Positions 1 to 6,899 of a DNA stretch of 42,405 nucleotides are shown here, piece after piece. Position 1 is the first letter of the stretch, and every line of letters starts with the position of its first letter. This DNA comes from a virus. The notes beneath the pieces were generated by a model, which saw only the letters and a program-made list of their open reading frames with translations, had not been told where the DNA came from and did no database searches. The stretch covers positions 1 to 42,405 of the IMG/VR virus record IMGVR_UViG_3300047494_000168. The stretch is one strand, 5' to 3'. Position numbers and translations under genes: made by a program.

Positions 1-127
1 TCCGCTCTCTCCGCTCCTGTTACGCTGATACGGACACCAAAAGCAGGAGCTGGACACCATGGCTGCGGTCCCCAATGTGCTGCGCAAGGTCAAGGTCGAT
101 GGAGCCTGGAAGATGCTGCCCGTCGCC
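1..127. repeat. Left copy of 127-bp terminal direct repeat
   Basis: Bases 1-127 are identical to 42279-42405. An exact end repeat of this size is what an assembler leaves when it closes a circular or circularly permuted molecule (127 is also a commonly used maximum k-mer length). It is best read as one locus seen twice, so features at 1-127 and 42279-42405 are the same. Confidence 0.95.
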
Positions 128-1333
128 CGCGACCGCCACGGCGCGCTTGACTGGTCCAGGGTCATGCACAAGGGGGCGCCCATCGTTGCGGCCGCCGGCA
201 CGTTCTACCTCGAGTACTTCGCTCCGCAGAAGACGCGGCGTGCGGTGGGGACGCACCCGCGCGATGCGAAGGCCGCGCTGGCCTCGCAGACGGCCGTGCT
301 CGCGCTGCGGGCGCGCGGGGTCGTCACCGGGGACGCGCCGGAGATCCAGCAGCGGGCCGATGCCGCGGAGCTAACCGGCGCGCGGATCGACGAGGTGGTG
401 CGGGAGTTCGTGGCCTCGCCGCCGGTGAAGCTGCGGCCGCGCTCGGTGGCGAAATACACCGAGGCCATGCTCGCCTTCGGGATGTTCTGCCGGACCGTGA
501 CGCGCAAGTCGCACGTCTCGCAGCTGGGCCGGGAGGACATCGACGGGTTCATGGCGTGGCTGGTGCGGTCGCAGAAGCTGGCCATGGCGACGGCCAAGGG
601 CAAGGGCATCATCGTCATCAGCACGATGCGGGCGCACGGGGCGGAGATCCAGATGCGCAAGGGCGACTGGCCGCAGACCACGGAGATGCAGCCGGACGTG
701 TACAAGCCGGAGACGCTGAAGGCGCTCTTCGCCGCGATGACGGTGGACGAGCGCGACCTGTTCTCGACGTTCCTGGTGAGCGGGCTGCGCGACCAGGAGA
801 TGCAGCACCTGGCGTGGCCGGACGTCGACGAGCGCGGGTCGCTGGCGGTGACGGCGAAGCCGGAGCTGGGCTTTGCGCCGAAGAATTACGAGGAGCGCAC
901 TGTCGAGATCCCGCCGGTGCAGGTGAAGCGGCTGCAGGCGCGGCGGCGGCGGCGGCCGGGTGAGTACCTGGTGTTCGGCACGAGCACGCGCTACGTGAAC
1001 CGCGGCAACCCCGGCGCGCAGCCGGACGGCAAGATGCTGCTGAAGCTCAAGCGGATCGCACTGCGGGCGGGGCTGAACTGCGGCCGCTGCCGCAGCACCT
1101 GGCAGAAGCAGCCGGTGACGTGCGCGACGCACCCGGTGTGCGCGAACTTCACGCTGCACATGTTCCGCCACACCTACGCCACCTCCATGCTGCGCGACGG
1201 CATGGACGTGGTCACGCTGCAGGGGCAGATGGGGCACAAGGACATCGACAGCACGATGAAGTATCTGCGGATGCTGGCGCCGGAGTCGCTGCGGGAGAAG
1301 GTGAAGAGCTCGTCGCTGGCGAAGTGGGTCTAG
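59..1333 (+). CDS. int: Tyrosine recombinase, phage integrase with cysteine-rich insert
   Basis: 424-residue tyrosine recombinase that probably inserts and excises the phage. Visible catalytic set: R244 (in SGLRDQE), a lysine in the beta region near K275, H367 and R370 (HMFRH), H393 (MGHKD) and nucleophile Y402 (MKYLRM). A SAM-like core-binding domain lies at about residues 105-200. An unusual insert carries C341, C344, C355 and C361 just before the HxxR box and may bind zinc. The ATG follows AGGAG at 44-48. The gene starts about 160 bp after a tRNA-Ser-like attP core (42155-42177), and GGACACCA repeats flank that core, so this recombinase rather than the one at 40414-41319 is the likely phage integrase. 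Its stop shares CTAG with the convergent gene at 1330-1473. The gene is cut by the contig end but whole here because the ends overlap. Confidence 0.95.
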   Translation: MAAVPNVLRKVKVDGAWKMLPVARDRHGALDWSRVMHKGAPIVAAAGTFYLEYFAPQKTRRAVGTHPRDAKAALASQTAVLALRARGVVTGDAPEIQQRADAAELTGARIDEVVREFVASPPVKLRPRSVAKYTEAMLAFGMFCRTVTRKSHVSQLGREDIDGFMAWLVRSQKLAMATAKGKGIIVISTMRAHGAEIQMRKGDWPQTTEMQPDVYKPETLKALFAAMTVDERDLFSTFLVSGLRDQEMQHLAWPDVDERGSLAVTAKPELGFAPKNYEERTVEIPPVQVKRLQARRRRRPGEYLVFGTSTRYVNRGNPGAQPDGKMLLKLKRIALRAGLNCGRCRSTWQKQPVTCATHPVCANFTLHMFRHTYATSMLRDGMDVVTLQGQMGHKDIDSTMKYLRMLAPESLREKVKSSSLAKWV

Positions 1334-1473
1334 GCGCGGCGGTGCTGAATGATCGCCCCAACTGGTCCATCACTGATTCCGGTTCGTAGCGTCCCCGGCT
1401 TCGGTGTCGCCTCTTTCGATCCAGCGGTGTTCGGATTGCACATTGTGGAATCTGACTTCTTCCGAGCATCCAT
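1330..1473 (-). CDS. 47-residue protein, function unknown
   Basis: Short reading frame whose ATG (1473) overlaps the TGA of the upstream gene (TGATG), the coupling style used throughout this phage. GGAGGGAG lies just upstream. The product begins MDARKKSDS and is basic, with no recognisable domain. It ends exactly against the integrase stop codon in a shared CTAG. Size and lack of homology make it only a probable gene; the coupled start and clean fit between neighbours are the support. Confidence 0.4.
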   Translation of the reverse strand: MDARKKSDSTMCNPNTAGSKEATPKPGTLRTGISDGPVGAIIQHRRA

Positions 1474-1826
1474 CACGGCTCCCTCCGTGCATCCCGCGCG
1501 GCCTGGCGTTCGGCCTTGGCCTTGCGCTCGACTAAAAACGCTTCTACATCCTCGCCGGTGGATCTGTTGTGCCATGCCAAAACATCTTCATCCACGCGCT
1601 TGAGCAACGCTTCTGCTCTCGCTAGCCTGTCTATGAGCTCGGATGCTTCATTGCGGAGGGCCACAATGAGCGCGGAATTGGCTTCACATTCACTTGATTT
1701 TCGCGCAACATCCAAGAAGCAAATAGGCCGTCGTTCTCCGCAACTAACGGCCGCCGCGCTTTCTTTGATCCACGGCACAGGCGTGGCCTCCGATAGCAAT
1801 CTCCGCAACTCTTTGGTGTCGATCAT
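1473..1826 (-). CDS. Ead/Ea22-like small phage protein
   Basis: 117 residues starting MIDTKELRRLLSEATPVPW. The central part (NSALIVALRNEASELIDRLARAEALL) is the hallmark of the Ead/Ea22-like family, common accessory proteins encoded near integrases of temperate phages; no biochemical role is established. The chosen ATG at 1826 has a good ribosome-binding site (GGAGAAGG, about 5 bases away); a longer frame back to 1862 lacks one. The C-terminal third is a charged helix rich in Lys, Arg and Glu. It is the third gene of a leftward operon running from 2374 to 1330. Confidence 0.75.
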   Translation of the reverse strand: MIDTKELRRLLSEATPVPWIKESAAAVSCGERRPICFLDVARKSSECEANSALIVALRNEASELIDRLARAEALLKRVDEDVLAWHNRSTGEDVEAFLVERKAKAERQAARDARREP

Positions 1827-1862
1827 GCAACCTTCTCCAATCCCTCTAACGCCCGTGGGCAT

Positions 1863-2150
1863 CTAGCTGGCCTTTCTCATCTCGCGTTGGATGGTGTTGT
1901 GGGTGCGGTACCAGAAGGCGACGGCGGCGGGGTCGAAGCGGACGAGCTTGCGGCCGGCGCCGGGAATGACCATGGAGGGAACGTCGCCCTGGTTGACCAT
2001 GCGGTACAGCACGTCGTCGGAGACGCCGAGGATCGGCGCGAGGTCGGTGATCTTCATGGGCCGGTCAAACTGCGCGATGCGGTCATGCACACTGTACGGC
2101 ACGCCGACGGGGGGCGGCATGGGCGCGAGCTGGAGGCGGCGGGCCGGCAT
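1863..2150 (-). CDS. Helix-turn-helix protein, probable excisionase
   Basis: 95 residues. Residues about 30-85 form a MerR/excisionase-type winged helix-turn-helix (MKITDLAPILGVSDDVLYRM, then a VRFDP wing), the fold used by small recombination directionality factors. Its place a few hundred bases from the integrase and attP fits an Xis role; a transcription regulator is the alternative. ATG 2150 overlaps the TGA of the upstream gene as TGATG, so translation is probably coupled. Basic N-terminus (MPARRLQLAPMPPP). Confidence 0.65.
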   Translation of the reverse strand: MPARRLQLAPMPPPVGVPYSVHDRIAQFDRPMKITDLAPILGVSDDVLYRMVNQGDVPSMVIPGAGRKLVRFDPAAVAFWYRTHNTIQREMRKAS

Positions 2151-2374
2151 CAGTTGGACCTCCGGGCGTCGCCGCCGATGTGCCAGCAGCCGCAGGCGTT
2201 GCACACATACGCGTGCAGGTTCATGCAGCCCTTGGCGACCAGCCGGTCGGCGGTGTTGTGCATCCGCGCCAGGGTGCGGCGCGCGTGCTGGCGATTGACG
2301 TACACCACCTTGGAGCAGAAGAACGCCGCGCCGGCCGAGACGGGGCTGCTACGCAGATACGCATGGGGCATCAC
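2150..2374 (-). CDS. Small cysteine/histidine protein
   Basis: 74 residues, first gene of the leftward operon, with GGAGG about 8 bases before the ATG. The C-terminal part HAYVCNACGCWHIGGDARR carries a CxxC plus Cys/His arrangement that resembles a zinc knuckle seen in many short phage and bacterial proteins ending in a WHIG motif. The middle is basic (NRQHARRTLARMHNTADRL). It could bind nucleic acid; no specific function can be assigned. It is coupled to the excisionase-like gene downstream. Confidence 0.6.
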   Translation of the reverse strand: MMPHAYLRSSPVSAGAAFFCSKVVYVNRQHARRTLARMHNTADRLVAKGCMNLHAYVCNACGCWHIGGDARRSN

Positions 2375-2415
2375 TGGGCCTCCGGAAGGGGAATCCAGGG
2401 AGTAAACTGGCGGGC

Positions 2416-2829
2416 ATGAAAAAGTTTCTGCTGGTGCTCTTCGGCATCTTCGTGGTGAGCTGGGTCATCGTGTCGCTGGGAGACACTCACGCGGCCAAGG
2501 AACCCCCGCCGCCGCCCGCGCCCACCGCCGCGGAGCAGGCCGCCACCAAGCTGGCCGAGCATACGACGGCCGAGGCCTGCCGGCAGAAGCTGGTGAAGGC
2601 CCAGCGGCTGGACCTGCTCTACGATCTGAAGCTGACGATGCCGCCGACCGTGGTGGTGGGGCCGGCCTACGCGGCCATGCCGTTCGACGCCCGCGAAGGC
2701 CTGGCACGCACGGTCAACTGCGTCCTGGTCCTCGGAACGACGAACGTCATCAACTTTGACCTGCTCGACTACCGCACGCACAAGGTGGTGGGACGCTGGG
2801 AGTACGGTCAGTTGCAGGCGGCAGAGTAG
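2416..2829 (+). CDS. Membrane-anchored or secreted protein, candidate moron
   Basis: 137 residues. Residues 1-20 (MKKFLLVLFGIFVVSWVIVS) are a typical signal sequence or membrane anchor, followed by a Pro/Ala-rich linker (KEPPPPPAPTAAEQ) and a soluble domain of about 90 residues with two cysteines (C53, C94) that may form a disulphide outside the inner membrane. It is a single rightward gene between two leftward ones. A -10-like TAAACT (2403-2408) ends 7 bases before the ATG, so it may have its own short- or no-leader promoter, though no good -35 is seen. A lone exported protein beside the immunity region is the usual position of a lysogenic-conversion or superinfection-exclusion gene. Family not recognised. 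Confidence 0.7.
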   Translation: MKKFLLVLFGIFVVSWVIVSLGDTHAAKEPPPPPAPTAAEQAATKLAEHTTAEACRQKLVKAQRLDLLYDLKLTMPPTVVVGPAYAAMPFDAREGLARTVNCVLVLGTTNVINFDLLDYRTHKVVGRWEYGQLQAAE

Positions 2830-2843
2830 ACGTGGTGTCATCG

Positions 2844-3086
2844 TTAGGCCGCCTTCTTTCCGGCCGGCTCAGGCTCGTCGTCGTAGAGCAGCTCCATGCG
2901 GTTGATCGCATGTGGCCCGAAGAACTTCTCGATGCCGGCGGCGAGCTCAGGGGTGGGATGGTAGTGGCCGGCCTCGATGCGGCTGAGGTGGCTCTTGTGA
3001 ACGCCGAGCTCCTGGGCCAACGCGCCGAGGCTGAGACCCCTGGCCGTCCGGAGTGCGGTGAGCTTCGCCTTGGGCTTGAGCGCCAT
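2844..3086 (-). CDS. XRE-family (Cro-like) repressor
   Basis: 80-residue helix-turn-helix protein starting MALKPKAKLTALRTARGLS; the recognition region is LGALAQELGVHKSHLSRIEAG. No cleavage or dimerisation domain, so in size it matches a Cro-type regulator. It is transcribed away from the CI-like gene at 3176. The start at 3086 is chosen because a promoter (TTGCGA, 17 bp, TATATC) ends 7 bases before this ATG; there is no ribosome-binding site, so the message is probably leaderless. Its -35 box lies inside the palindromic operator at 3106-3124, so CI or the protein itself should control it. Confidence 0.85.
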   Translation of the reverse strand: MALKPKAKLTALRTARGLSLGALAQELGVHKSHLSRIEAGHYHPTPELAAGIEKFFGPHAINRMELLYDDEPEPAGKKAA

Positions 3087-3093
3087 ACGTATG

Positions 3094-3122
3094 GATATAC
3101 CGCATTGTTGCGATTTTCGCAA
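3094..3122 (-). promoter_or_regulatory. Promoter of xre gene, predicted leaderless
   Basis: On the minus strand TTGCGA (3122-3117), 17 bases, TATATC (3099-3094), then 7 bases to the ATG at 3086. The -35 box is one half of operator O1. Confidence 0.75.
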
Positions 3123-3124
3123 CA
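3106..3124. promoter_or_regulatory. Operator O1
   Basis: Perfect 19-bp palindrome TGTTGCGATTTTCGCAACA (half-site TGTTGCGA, 3-base centre). The same half-site recurs at 3140 and 3853, always at a promoter of the switch. It covers the -35 of the xre promoter. Confidence 0.85.
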
Positions 3125-3139
3125 CCACAAAGAAGGGGT

Positions 3140-3156
3140 GTTGCGATTTGCTCAAC
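3140..3156. promoter_or_regulatory. Operator O2 (imperfect)
   Basis: GTTGCGA-TTT-GCTCAAC, one perfect and one degenerate half-site, 33 bp (about three helical turns) from O1. It overlaps the -35 of the cI promoter, suggesting autoregulation with a weaker site. Confidence 0.75.
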
Positions 3157-3169
3157 GCTCTGTCAGTCT
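3141..3169 (+). promoter_or_regulatory. Promoter of cI-like gene, predicted leaderless
   Basis: TTGCGA (3141-3146), 17 bases, CAGTCT (3164-3169), then 6 bases to the ATG at 3176. The -10 is weak. A leaderless repressor message has a precedent in lambda cI from PRM. Confidence 0.6.
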
Positions 3170-3175
3170 TTGAGC

Positions 3176-3811
3176 ATGGCTATCCCTGGGTCAAACATCC
3201 GCATCCTTCGACAGCAGCACGGTCTGTCACAGCGCGTCCTCGCCGAGGCCGTGGGCATTGACGTCTCCAACCTCTCCCGCCTGGAGAGTGGCCGGAGCGA
3301 GGGCACGCGGGAGACGATCGAGAAGATCGCCAAAGCGCTGAACGTGACGGTCGGCGTGCTGTACACGGAGGCGGAGAAGGTTGAGGCGGCCGTGCTGCGG
3401 ATGCGCAATGTCGCGGTGCTGAACCCAGAGCAGGCGGCCGCGTGGTCGGGCCCGGACAGCATCGACGCAACGGAGATCGAGCGGTTCCTGCATGTCGAGC
3501 TTCGACGGGCGTCGCGGCACGCGTTTGCTGTGCAACTGGTGGACGACTCGTGTGAGCCGATCTTCCGGCCGGGCGACGATCTGGTCTTTGACCCGGCGAA
3601 GAAGCCTCGGATGGGCAGCTTTGTGCTCGCCCGTGTCAATGAAGGTTCGGTTGCCGTAGGCCAGCTGAGACTGATGGGCGGGGAGCCTGACGGTTCCCAG
3701 GCGTTCGCAGTGGTGCCCCCGGCCCGTGTTTACGCGGCTTTGTCGAGCCGCGAGATCCCCGGCCTGAAGCTGCTGGGGACCCTGGTGGAGAGCCGGCGGT
3801 ACTACGAGTAG
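3176..3811 (+). CDS. cI: CI-like repressor: HTH plus S24-type C-terminal domain
   Basis: 211 residues. N-terminal XRE helix-turn-helix at about residues 7-60 (LSQRVLAEAVGIDVSNLSRL), linker, then a LexA/CI S24 peptidase-like domain. S125 in DDSCEPIFRPGDDL sits where the catalytic serine is expected. The matching lysine (usually in a VK or FK-L segment) is replaced: the segment reads VAVGQLRL. No Ala-Gly or Cys-Gly cleavage pair is evident in the linker. It is therefore likely a stable repressor that does not self-cleave, and induction may need an antirepressor. Start ATG 3176 is favoured over a TTG two codons upstream because of the promoter spacing. The gene lies upstream of, and in the same direction as, the early operon it should repress through the operator at 3853. 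Confidence 0.88.
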   Translation: MAIPGSNIRILRQQHGLSQRVLAEAVGIDVSNLSRLESGRSEGTRETIEKIAKALNVTVGVLYTEAEKVEAAVLRMRNVAVLNPEQAAAWSGPDSIDATEIERFLHVELRRASRHAFAVQLVDDSCEPIFRPGDDLVFDPAKKPRMGSFVLARVNEGSVAVGQLRLMGGEPDGSQAFAVVPPARVYAALSSREIPGLKLLGTLVESRRYYE

Positions 3812-3835
3812 GCGCTTAGCGCATATACTTTGCGC

Positions 3836-3864
3836 TTGACACCCGGTCGAAGTGTTGCGAATAT
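3836..3864 (+). promoter_or_regulatory. Early rightward promoter (PR-like)
   Basis: Consensus -35 TTGACA (3836-3841), 17 bases, GAATAT (3859-3864). The -10 lies inside the operator at 3853-3871, so repressor binding would block polymerase. It drives the early operon beginning at 3894, whose first gene has a leader and a ribosome-binding site. Confidence 0.8.
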
Positions 3865-3871
3865 CGCAACA
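3853..3871. promoter_or_regulatory. Operator O3
   Basis: Perfect 19-bp palindrome TGTTGCGAATATCGCAACA with the same half-sites as O1. It covers the -10 box of the early promoter. Confidence 0.85.
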
Positions 3872-3893
3872 GCACGACTGAGGTGAGCCTGAT

Positions 3894-4067
3894 ATGTCTG
3901 CCCTGGAACAAGCAAAACCCACATTCGATCCCCTGCCGTTGGCGGAGCTGTGCCCCACTTGCACGATGCCGCGGGAGTATCCCGGCCTCGTGCTGGTAGG
4001 CAGCCTTGCGAGCATGTGCGGCGACCCGTTTCACGCGCCCGAGCTGGAGGAGAGTCATGGTGATTAG
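3894..4067 (+). CDS. 57-residue early protein with CxxC motif
   Basis: First gene of the early operon: ATG with GAGGTGAG about 6 bases upstream. The product begins MSALEQAKPTFDPLPL and contains CPTC (residues 20-23) and C42, a possible zinc site. Function unknown. Its last codons overlap the start of the next gene (ATG at 4057), as usual for coupled early genes. The first gene under a PR-type promoter is often a regulator or anti-host factor, but nothing in the sequence says which. Confidence 0.6.
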   Translation: MSALEQAKPTFDPLPLAELCPTCTMPREYPGLVLVGSLASMCGDPFHAPELEESHGD

Positions 4068-4554
4068 TACGATGCGCGCGATGGCGCGGACGTCTCCGCA
4101 GGAGCCCCCGGCGTACCTGGCGTTGCTGCCGGGGCGGCGGGCGATGGTGAAGCTGTGCTGCAATCGGGGCGCGGCGTGCTCGATGTGTCTGCGCAGCATT
4201 GCGGCGTTTCTGGCGCATGAGCTGGGGTATGACACCGAGAACGCGGTGAACCGCAGTGCGGCGAACTATCGCGCGGACCTGGGCGAGAACTACTGCACCG
4301 CGGAGCAGGCGCAGGAGCTGCGCCGGCTGACGGTGCTGGCCTGCGAGCAGAACCTGGGCGCGCGCCGGCCGCCGTATGTGCAGGCGATCCCCTGGCCGAA
4401 GCCGCCGCTGGTGCTGGCCGATGACCTGGCCGAGGACGCCGCGCCGGTGGACGTGGAGGCGTTGATGTGGAACGATCCGCCGGACGCGGAGTTCAAGTTG
4501 GGCAAACTCTTTTGGCTGGTGCTGTTGCTGCTGGCCCTGCTGGCGTTGGCGTGA
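4057..4554 (+). CDS. Tail-anchored membrane protein with cysteine cluster
   Basis: 165 residues starting MVISTMRAMARTSPQEPP, with GGAGGAG 5-11 bases upstream. A cysteine cluster CCNRGAACSMC lies near residue 36, followed by a helical middle part and a strongly hydrophobic C-terminus (LGKLFWLVLLLLALLALA) that should anchor it in the inner membrane with the N-terminal part in the cytoplasm. No family recognised. The membrane-tethered, metal-binding-like layout in an early operon would fit a host-takeover or exclusion factor, which is inference. Its TGA overlaps the next ATG (TGATG). Confidence 0.7.
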   Translation: MVISTMRAMARTSPQEPPAYLALLPGRRAMVKLCCNRGAACSMCLRSIAAFLAHELGYDTENAVNRSAANYRADLGENYCTAEQAQELRRLTVLACEQNLGARRPPYVQAIPWPKPPLVLADDLAEDAAPVDVEALMWNDPPDAEFKLGKLFWLVLLLLALLALA

Positions 4555-4778
4555 TGGTGGTCGCGACATACATCATCAACGAGGTCACGGTGACGTGGCG
4601 GGATACCGGTGGACGCAAGCGGAAACTCAAGCACTGCGACGTCTGCGGCTCAGCCACGACGGGCCGCGCGTCCTTGAACGGAGGTGCTGAGTTCCCAGCG
4701 CACATGCTCTGCGCGATGAAGAAGTGCGAAAGCGCCGCACGGGATCAGAGTCTTGCGCCGACGAGGTCGGCGGCCTAG
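4554..4778 (+). CDS. Small zinc-finger-like protein
   Basis: 74 residues starting MVVATYIINEVTVTW at the ATG that overlaps the preceding TGA. The middle contains HCDVCG and a later HMLCAMKKC, a plausible four-ligand zinc site. The N-terminus reads as a beta hairpin. The stop directly abuts the initiator gene start at 4779, so the two are probably co-translated. Function unknown. Confidence 0.6.
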   Translation: MVVATYIINEVTVTWRDTGGRKRKLKHCDVCGSATTGRASLNGGAEFPAHMLCAMKKCESAARDQSLAPTRSAA

Positions 4779-6251
4779 ATGAGCTACAAGGACAACGCGG
4801 ACCACCGGAACACGGGCGATGGCGGCTGGTTTTATGCCGAGCATGAGCTTTTCAGCGTGTTTGCGCCGCTGATCGGGTCGGACGGGGTGTCGGTGTACAT
4901 GGCGATGAGCCGGCTGATCCCGCTGGCGGCCGTGGACCCGGACCGGCAAGTGACGGCGCGCGCGGTAGAGGAGGCGAGCCGGGTCTCGCGGTCGCAGGCC
5001 AACCGCAAGATGCAGGAGATCGCGCGGCTGGGGATGGTGACCGAGATCAAGCAGGGAATCAAGCGTCCCTCGGCCTATCACCTGGAGAGCCTGCGAGAGC
5101 TGGCGAAGTTGGGCGTGGCGGAGCTGCAACGTCGTCTCGGTGTCCCCGGTGGAGACAGCGGCGTTCCGGCGGGTGGCAGCGGTGCCAGCGCACACGGCCT
5201 GACGCTGGCCCCGCAAGGCCGCGCAGGGGGCGTGATTGCGTCGATTGCGGCGTCGGCGGAGGTTGCGGCGATGCCGATCTCACCTGCGGCCCCTGGCAGC
5301 GCGGCTGTCCCACCGGGGGACACAGCGGCGAACAAAGGGCGTCTGTCCCAAAAACAGGGTTCCGTGTCCCAGAATCGGGCTTCGGTGTCCCAAAAACAGG
5401 CCTCGGTGTCCCAGAATCGGGGTGCCTATAAGGAAGAAGAAAAAGAAAGAGAAGAAGATCACACCCCCCTACCCCCCAAGGGGGGGGAGTTGGTCCTTCC
5501 CGATCCGGGGGTGCAACCGGGGGAGGCGAACTACGAGCTCAACGTGGGGATCTCGGCGCGGTGGGTGCTGCGGCAGATCGGCGTCTCGAACAGCCGGCTG
5601 GAGGGTGGGCTGGGCAAGGCGCTGACGGCGCGGCAGCACATGGCCGGGCGCGAGCTGCTGGCGGTGACGGCGCAGCTGGCGGTGGCGAGCTACGCGCGGT
5701 ACCAGGCAGCGATGGCGGACGGGCAGCTGCGGTTCGGGCCGTGGTCGCCGGCGAAGTTCTTCGGCGAAGGTCACTGGCTGATGCCGGGGAGCTGGCCGTG
5801 GACGGCGGAGGCGCGTGTGGCGCAGGCCGGCACGGCGCCGGGTCCCAGCGAGGACGAGCGCGAGGCTCAGCGCGCGGCGCAGGTGGCGAAGGTGGTGGAC
5901 TTTCTGCGCGAGAACGCCAGCGAGCTGGACATGCTCGACCTCGGCATGGAGGCCGAGTACGCGGTGCGGCCGGTGATCGAAGGGTTGCGCAAGCTGGCGG
6001 CCGACGTGGTCGCGGACCGGGTGAGCGTGGACGCGGCGTATGTGTTCAGCGCCAACCTGGAGGACCAGCTGATCGCGGCGCTGGTGGACACGGTGCCGCA
6101 GGCGAAGGCAGCAGCCGAGGCGATTGCGGCGCGGGTGCAGACGATGCCCGGCGGCGAGGCCGCCCGCACCGAAGCGGCGAAGACGATGCGCCGCGCGCAG
6201 GTGTCGAAGATTTGCAACACGCCGTACCTGGACCTGCGGTACATGCCGTAG
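4779..6251 (+). CDS. Replication initiator (lambda O-like organisation)
   Basis: 490 residues. Residues about 15-115 form a winged-helix DNA-binding domain typical of phage and plasmid initiators (TARAVEEASRVSRSQANRKM). A long Gly/Ala/Ser-rich linker follows, then the heptad repeat SQKQGSV/SQNRASV (residues about 189-216) encoded by DNA iterons, a charged run (KEEEKEREED), and a C-terminal domain of about 230 residues that would contact the replisome. As in lambda O, the origin lies within the initiator gene, so the protein probably binds its own coding sequence. No helicase loader or helicase gene was recognised nearby, so the C-terminal part may recruit the host helicase. Identification rests on layout and the HTH. 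Confidence 0.75.
   Translation: MSYKDNADHRNTGDGGWFYAEHELFSVFAPLIGSDGVSVYMAMSRLIPLAAVDPDRQVTARAVEEASRVSRSQANRKMQEIARLGMVTEIKQGIKRPSAYHLESLRELAKLGVAELQRRLGVPGGDSGVPAGGSGASAHGLTLAPQGRAGGVIASIAASAEVAAMPISPAAPGSAAVPPGDTAANKGRLSQKQGSVSQNRASVSQKQASVSQNRGAYKEEEKEREEDHTPLPPKGGELVLPDPGVQPGEANYELNVGISARWVLRQIGVSNSRLEGGLGKALTARQHMAGRELLAVTAQLAVASYARYQAAMADGQLRFGPWSPAKFFGEGHWLMPGSWPWTAEARVAQAGTAPGPSEDEREAQRAAQVAKVVDFLRENASELDMLDLGMEAEYAVRPVIEGLRKLAADVVADRVSVDAAYVFSANLEDQLIAALVDTVPQAKAAAEAIAARVQTMPGGEAARTEAAKTMRRAQVSKICNTPYLDLRYMP
5306..5458 (+). other. Candidate replication origin: iterons plus polypurine tract
   Basis: Four direct repeats beginning TGTCCCA start at 5344, 5365, 5386 and 5407, an exact 21-bp period (two helical turns); units 1 and 3 read TGTCCCAAAAACAGG, units 2 and 4 TGTCCCAGAATCGGG. 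An inverted pair TGTCCC/GGGACA (5306-5322) precedes them, and a similar pair lies at 5141-5157. A 29-base all-purine run (5430-5458) follows directly, the only A-rich stretch here and a candidate unwinding element, then a C6-AA-G7 hairpin near 5475. The arrangement copies lambda ori inside gene O. Confidence 0.75.
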
Positions 6252-6285
6252 GCCAGCCATCTCAAGCAGCTCGAGGAGCACAACA

Positions 6286-6678
6286 GTGAAGAGGCACACT
6301 AAACCCGCAAAGACCGCTACAGATACTCCGAGGATGTCACTCGATGAGTGGATGGAAGAGGGCCAGCGCCGCTTCGGCAATGACTTCGAGAATTGGCGCT
6401 TCGTCTGTTCATGCTGCAAGAACGTCGCCTCAATCTCCGATTACAAGCCGTTCAAGAACCAAGGAGCCACGCCGGACACTGCAACGACTGAGTGCATCGG
6501 GCGGTATGACGGCAGCAAGTTCAAGGCATTCGGTACCGCCAAGGAATGCGGGAAACCATGCGACTACGCTCTATTCGGCCTCTTCCGGTTTCCCGGCGTT
6601 ATCGTCGTCCTTCCCGATGGAAAAGAGAGGATGTCCTTCGCTTTCGCGGAGCCAACACTCGTTGAGGCTGCGGCATGA
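6286..6678 (+). CDS. VVA0879-like phage protein
   Basis: 130 residues from a GTG with GAGGAG 7 bases upstream. The pattern MSLDEWMEEGQRRFGNDFENWRFVCSCC, later CIGR and a hydrophobic C-terminal part resembles the small phage family named after VVA0879, found in many temperate phages and of unknown function. Cysteines C53 and C55-C56, C73, C91 and C95 could hold zinc. It follows the initiator after a short gap and overlaps the next gene (ATGA at 6675). Confidence 0.65.
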   Translation: MKRHTKPAKTATDTPRMSLDEWMEEGQRRFGNDFENWRFVCSCCKNVASISDYKPFKNQGATPDTATTECIGRYDGSKFKAFGTAKECGKPCDYALFGLFRFPGVIVVLPDGKERMSFAFAEPTLVEAAA

Positions 6679-6899
6679 GCGCGACGACGCAGGTAGAGAC
6701 TGGCTGGCTGATCGAGCTGTGCACCGCCGAAGCGGGTGGCCGCGCGAAGTACTTCGCGGTGGCGCGCGGCGGCCGCATGATGTTTACGCCCAAGGTCAAC
6801 GAGGCCATCCGCTTTGCGCGGGCCGAGGACGCGATGCGGATGCGGTCCGCGCTGGAAGGCGAAGCGGACAGGGCCGTGGTCGAGCACCGCTGGGGCTGA
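6675..6899 (+). CDS. Duplicated small protein, copy 1
   Basis: 74 residues (MSATTQVETGWLIELCTAEA) beginning inside the previous stop. A beta-rich first half and a helical end (AEDAMRMRSALEGEADRAVV) suggest a compact fold. A close relative, in both DNA and protein, lies at 7225-7482, so it arose by tandem duplication. This copy ends in TGA where the second reads on for eleven codons. Function unknown. Confidence 0.7.
   Translation: MSATTQVETGWLIELCTAEAGGRAKYFAVARGGRMMFTPKVNEAIRFARAEDAMRMRSALEGEADRAVVEHRWG

Noticed and set aside
1-127. Terminal repeat as an IS end or true phage terminal redundancy
   Set aside because: It is exact, contains the start of a normal gene, and matches assembly overlap of a circle; no inverted repeats or transposase at the ends.
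5340-5430. CRISPR array
   Set aside because: The repeats are contiguous 21-bp iterons within a reading frame with no variable spacers and no cas genes anywhere.
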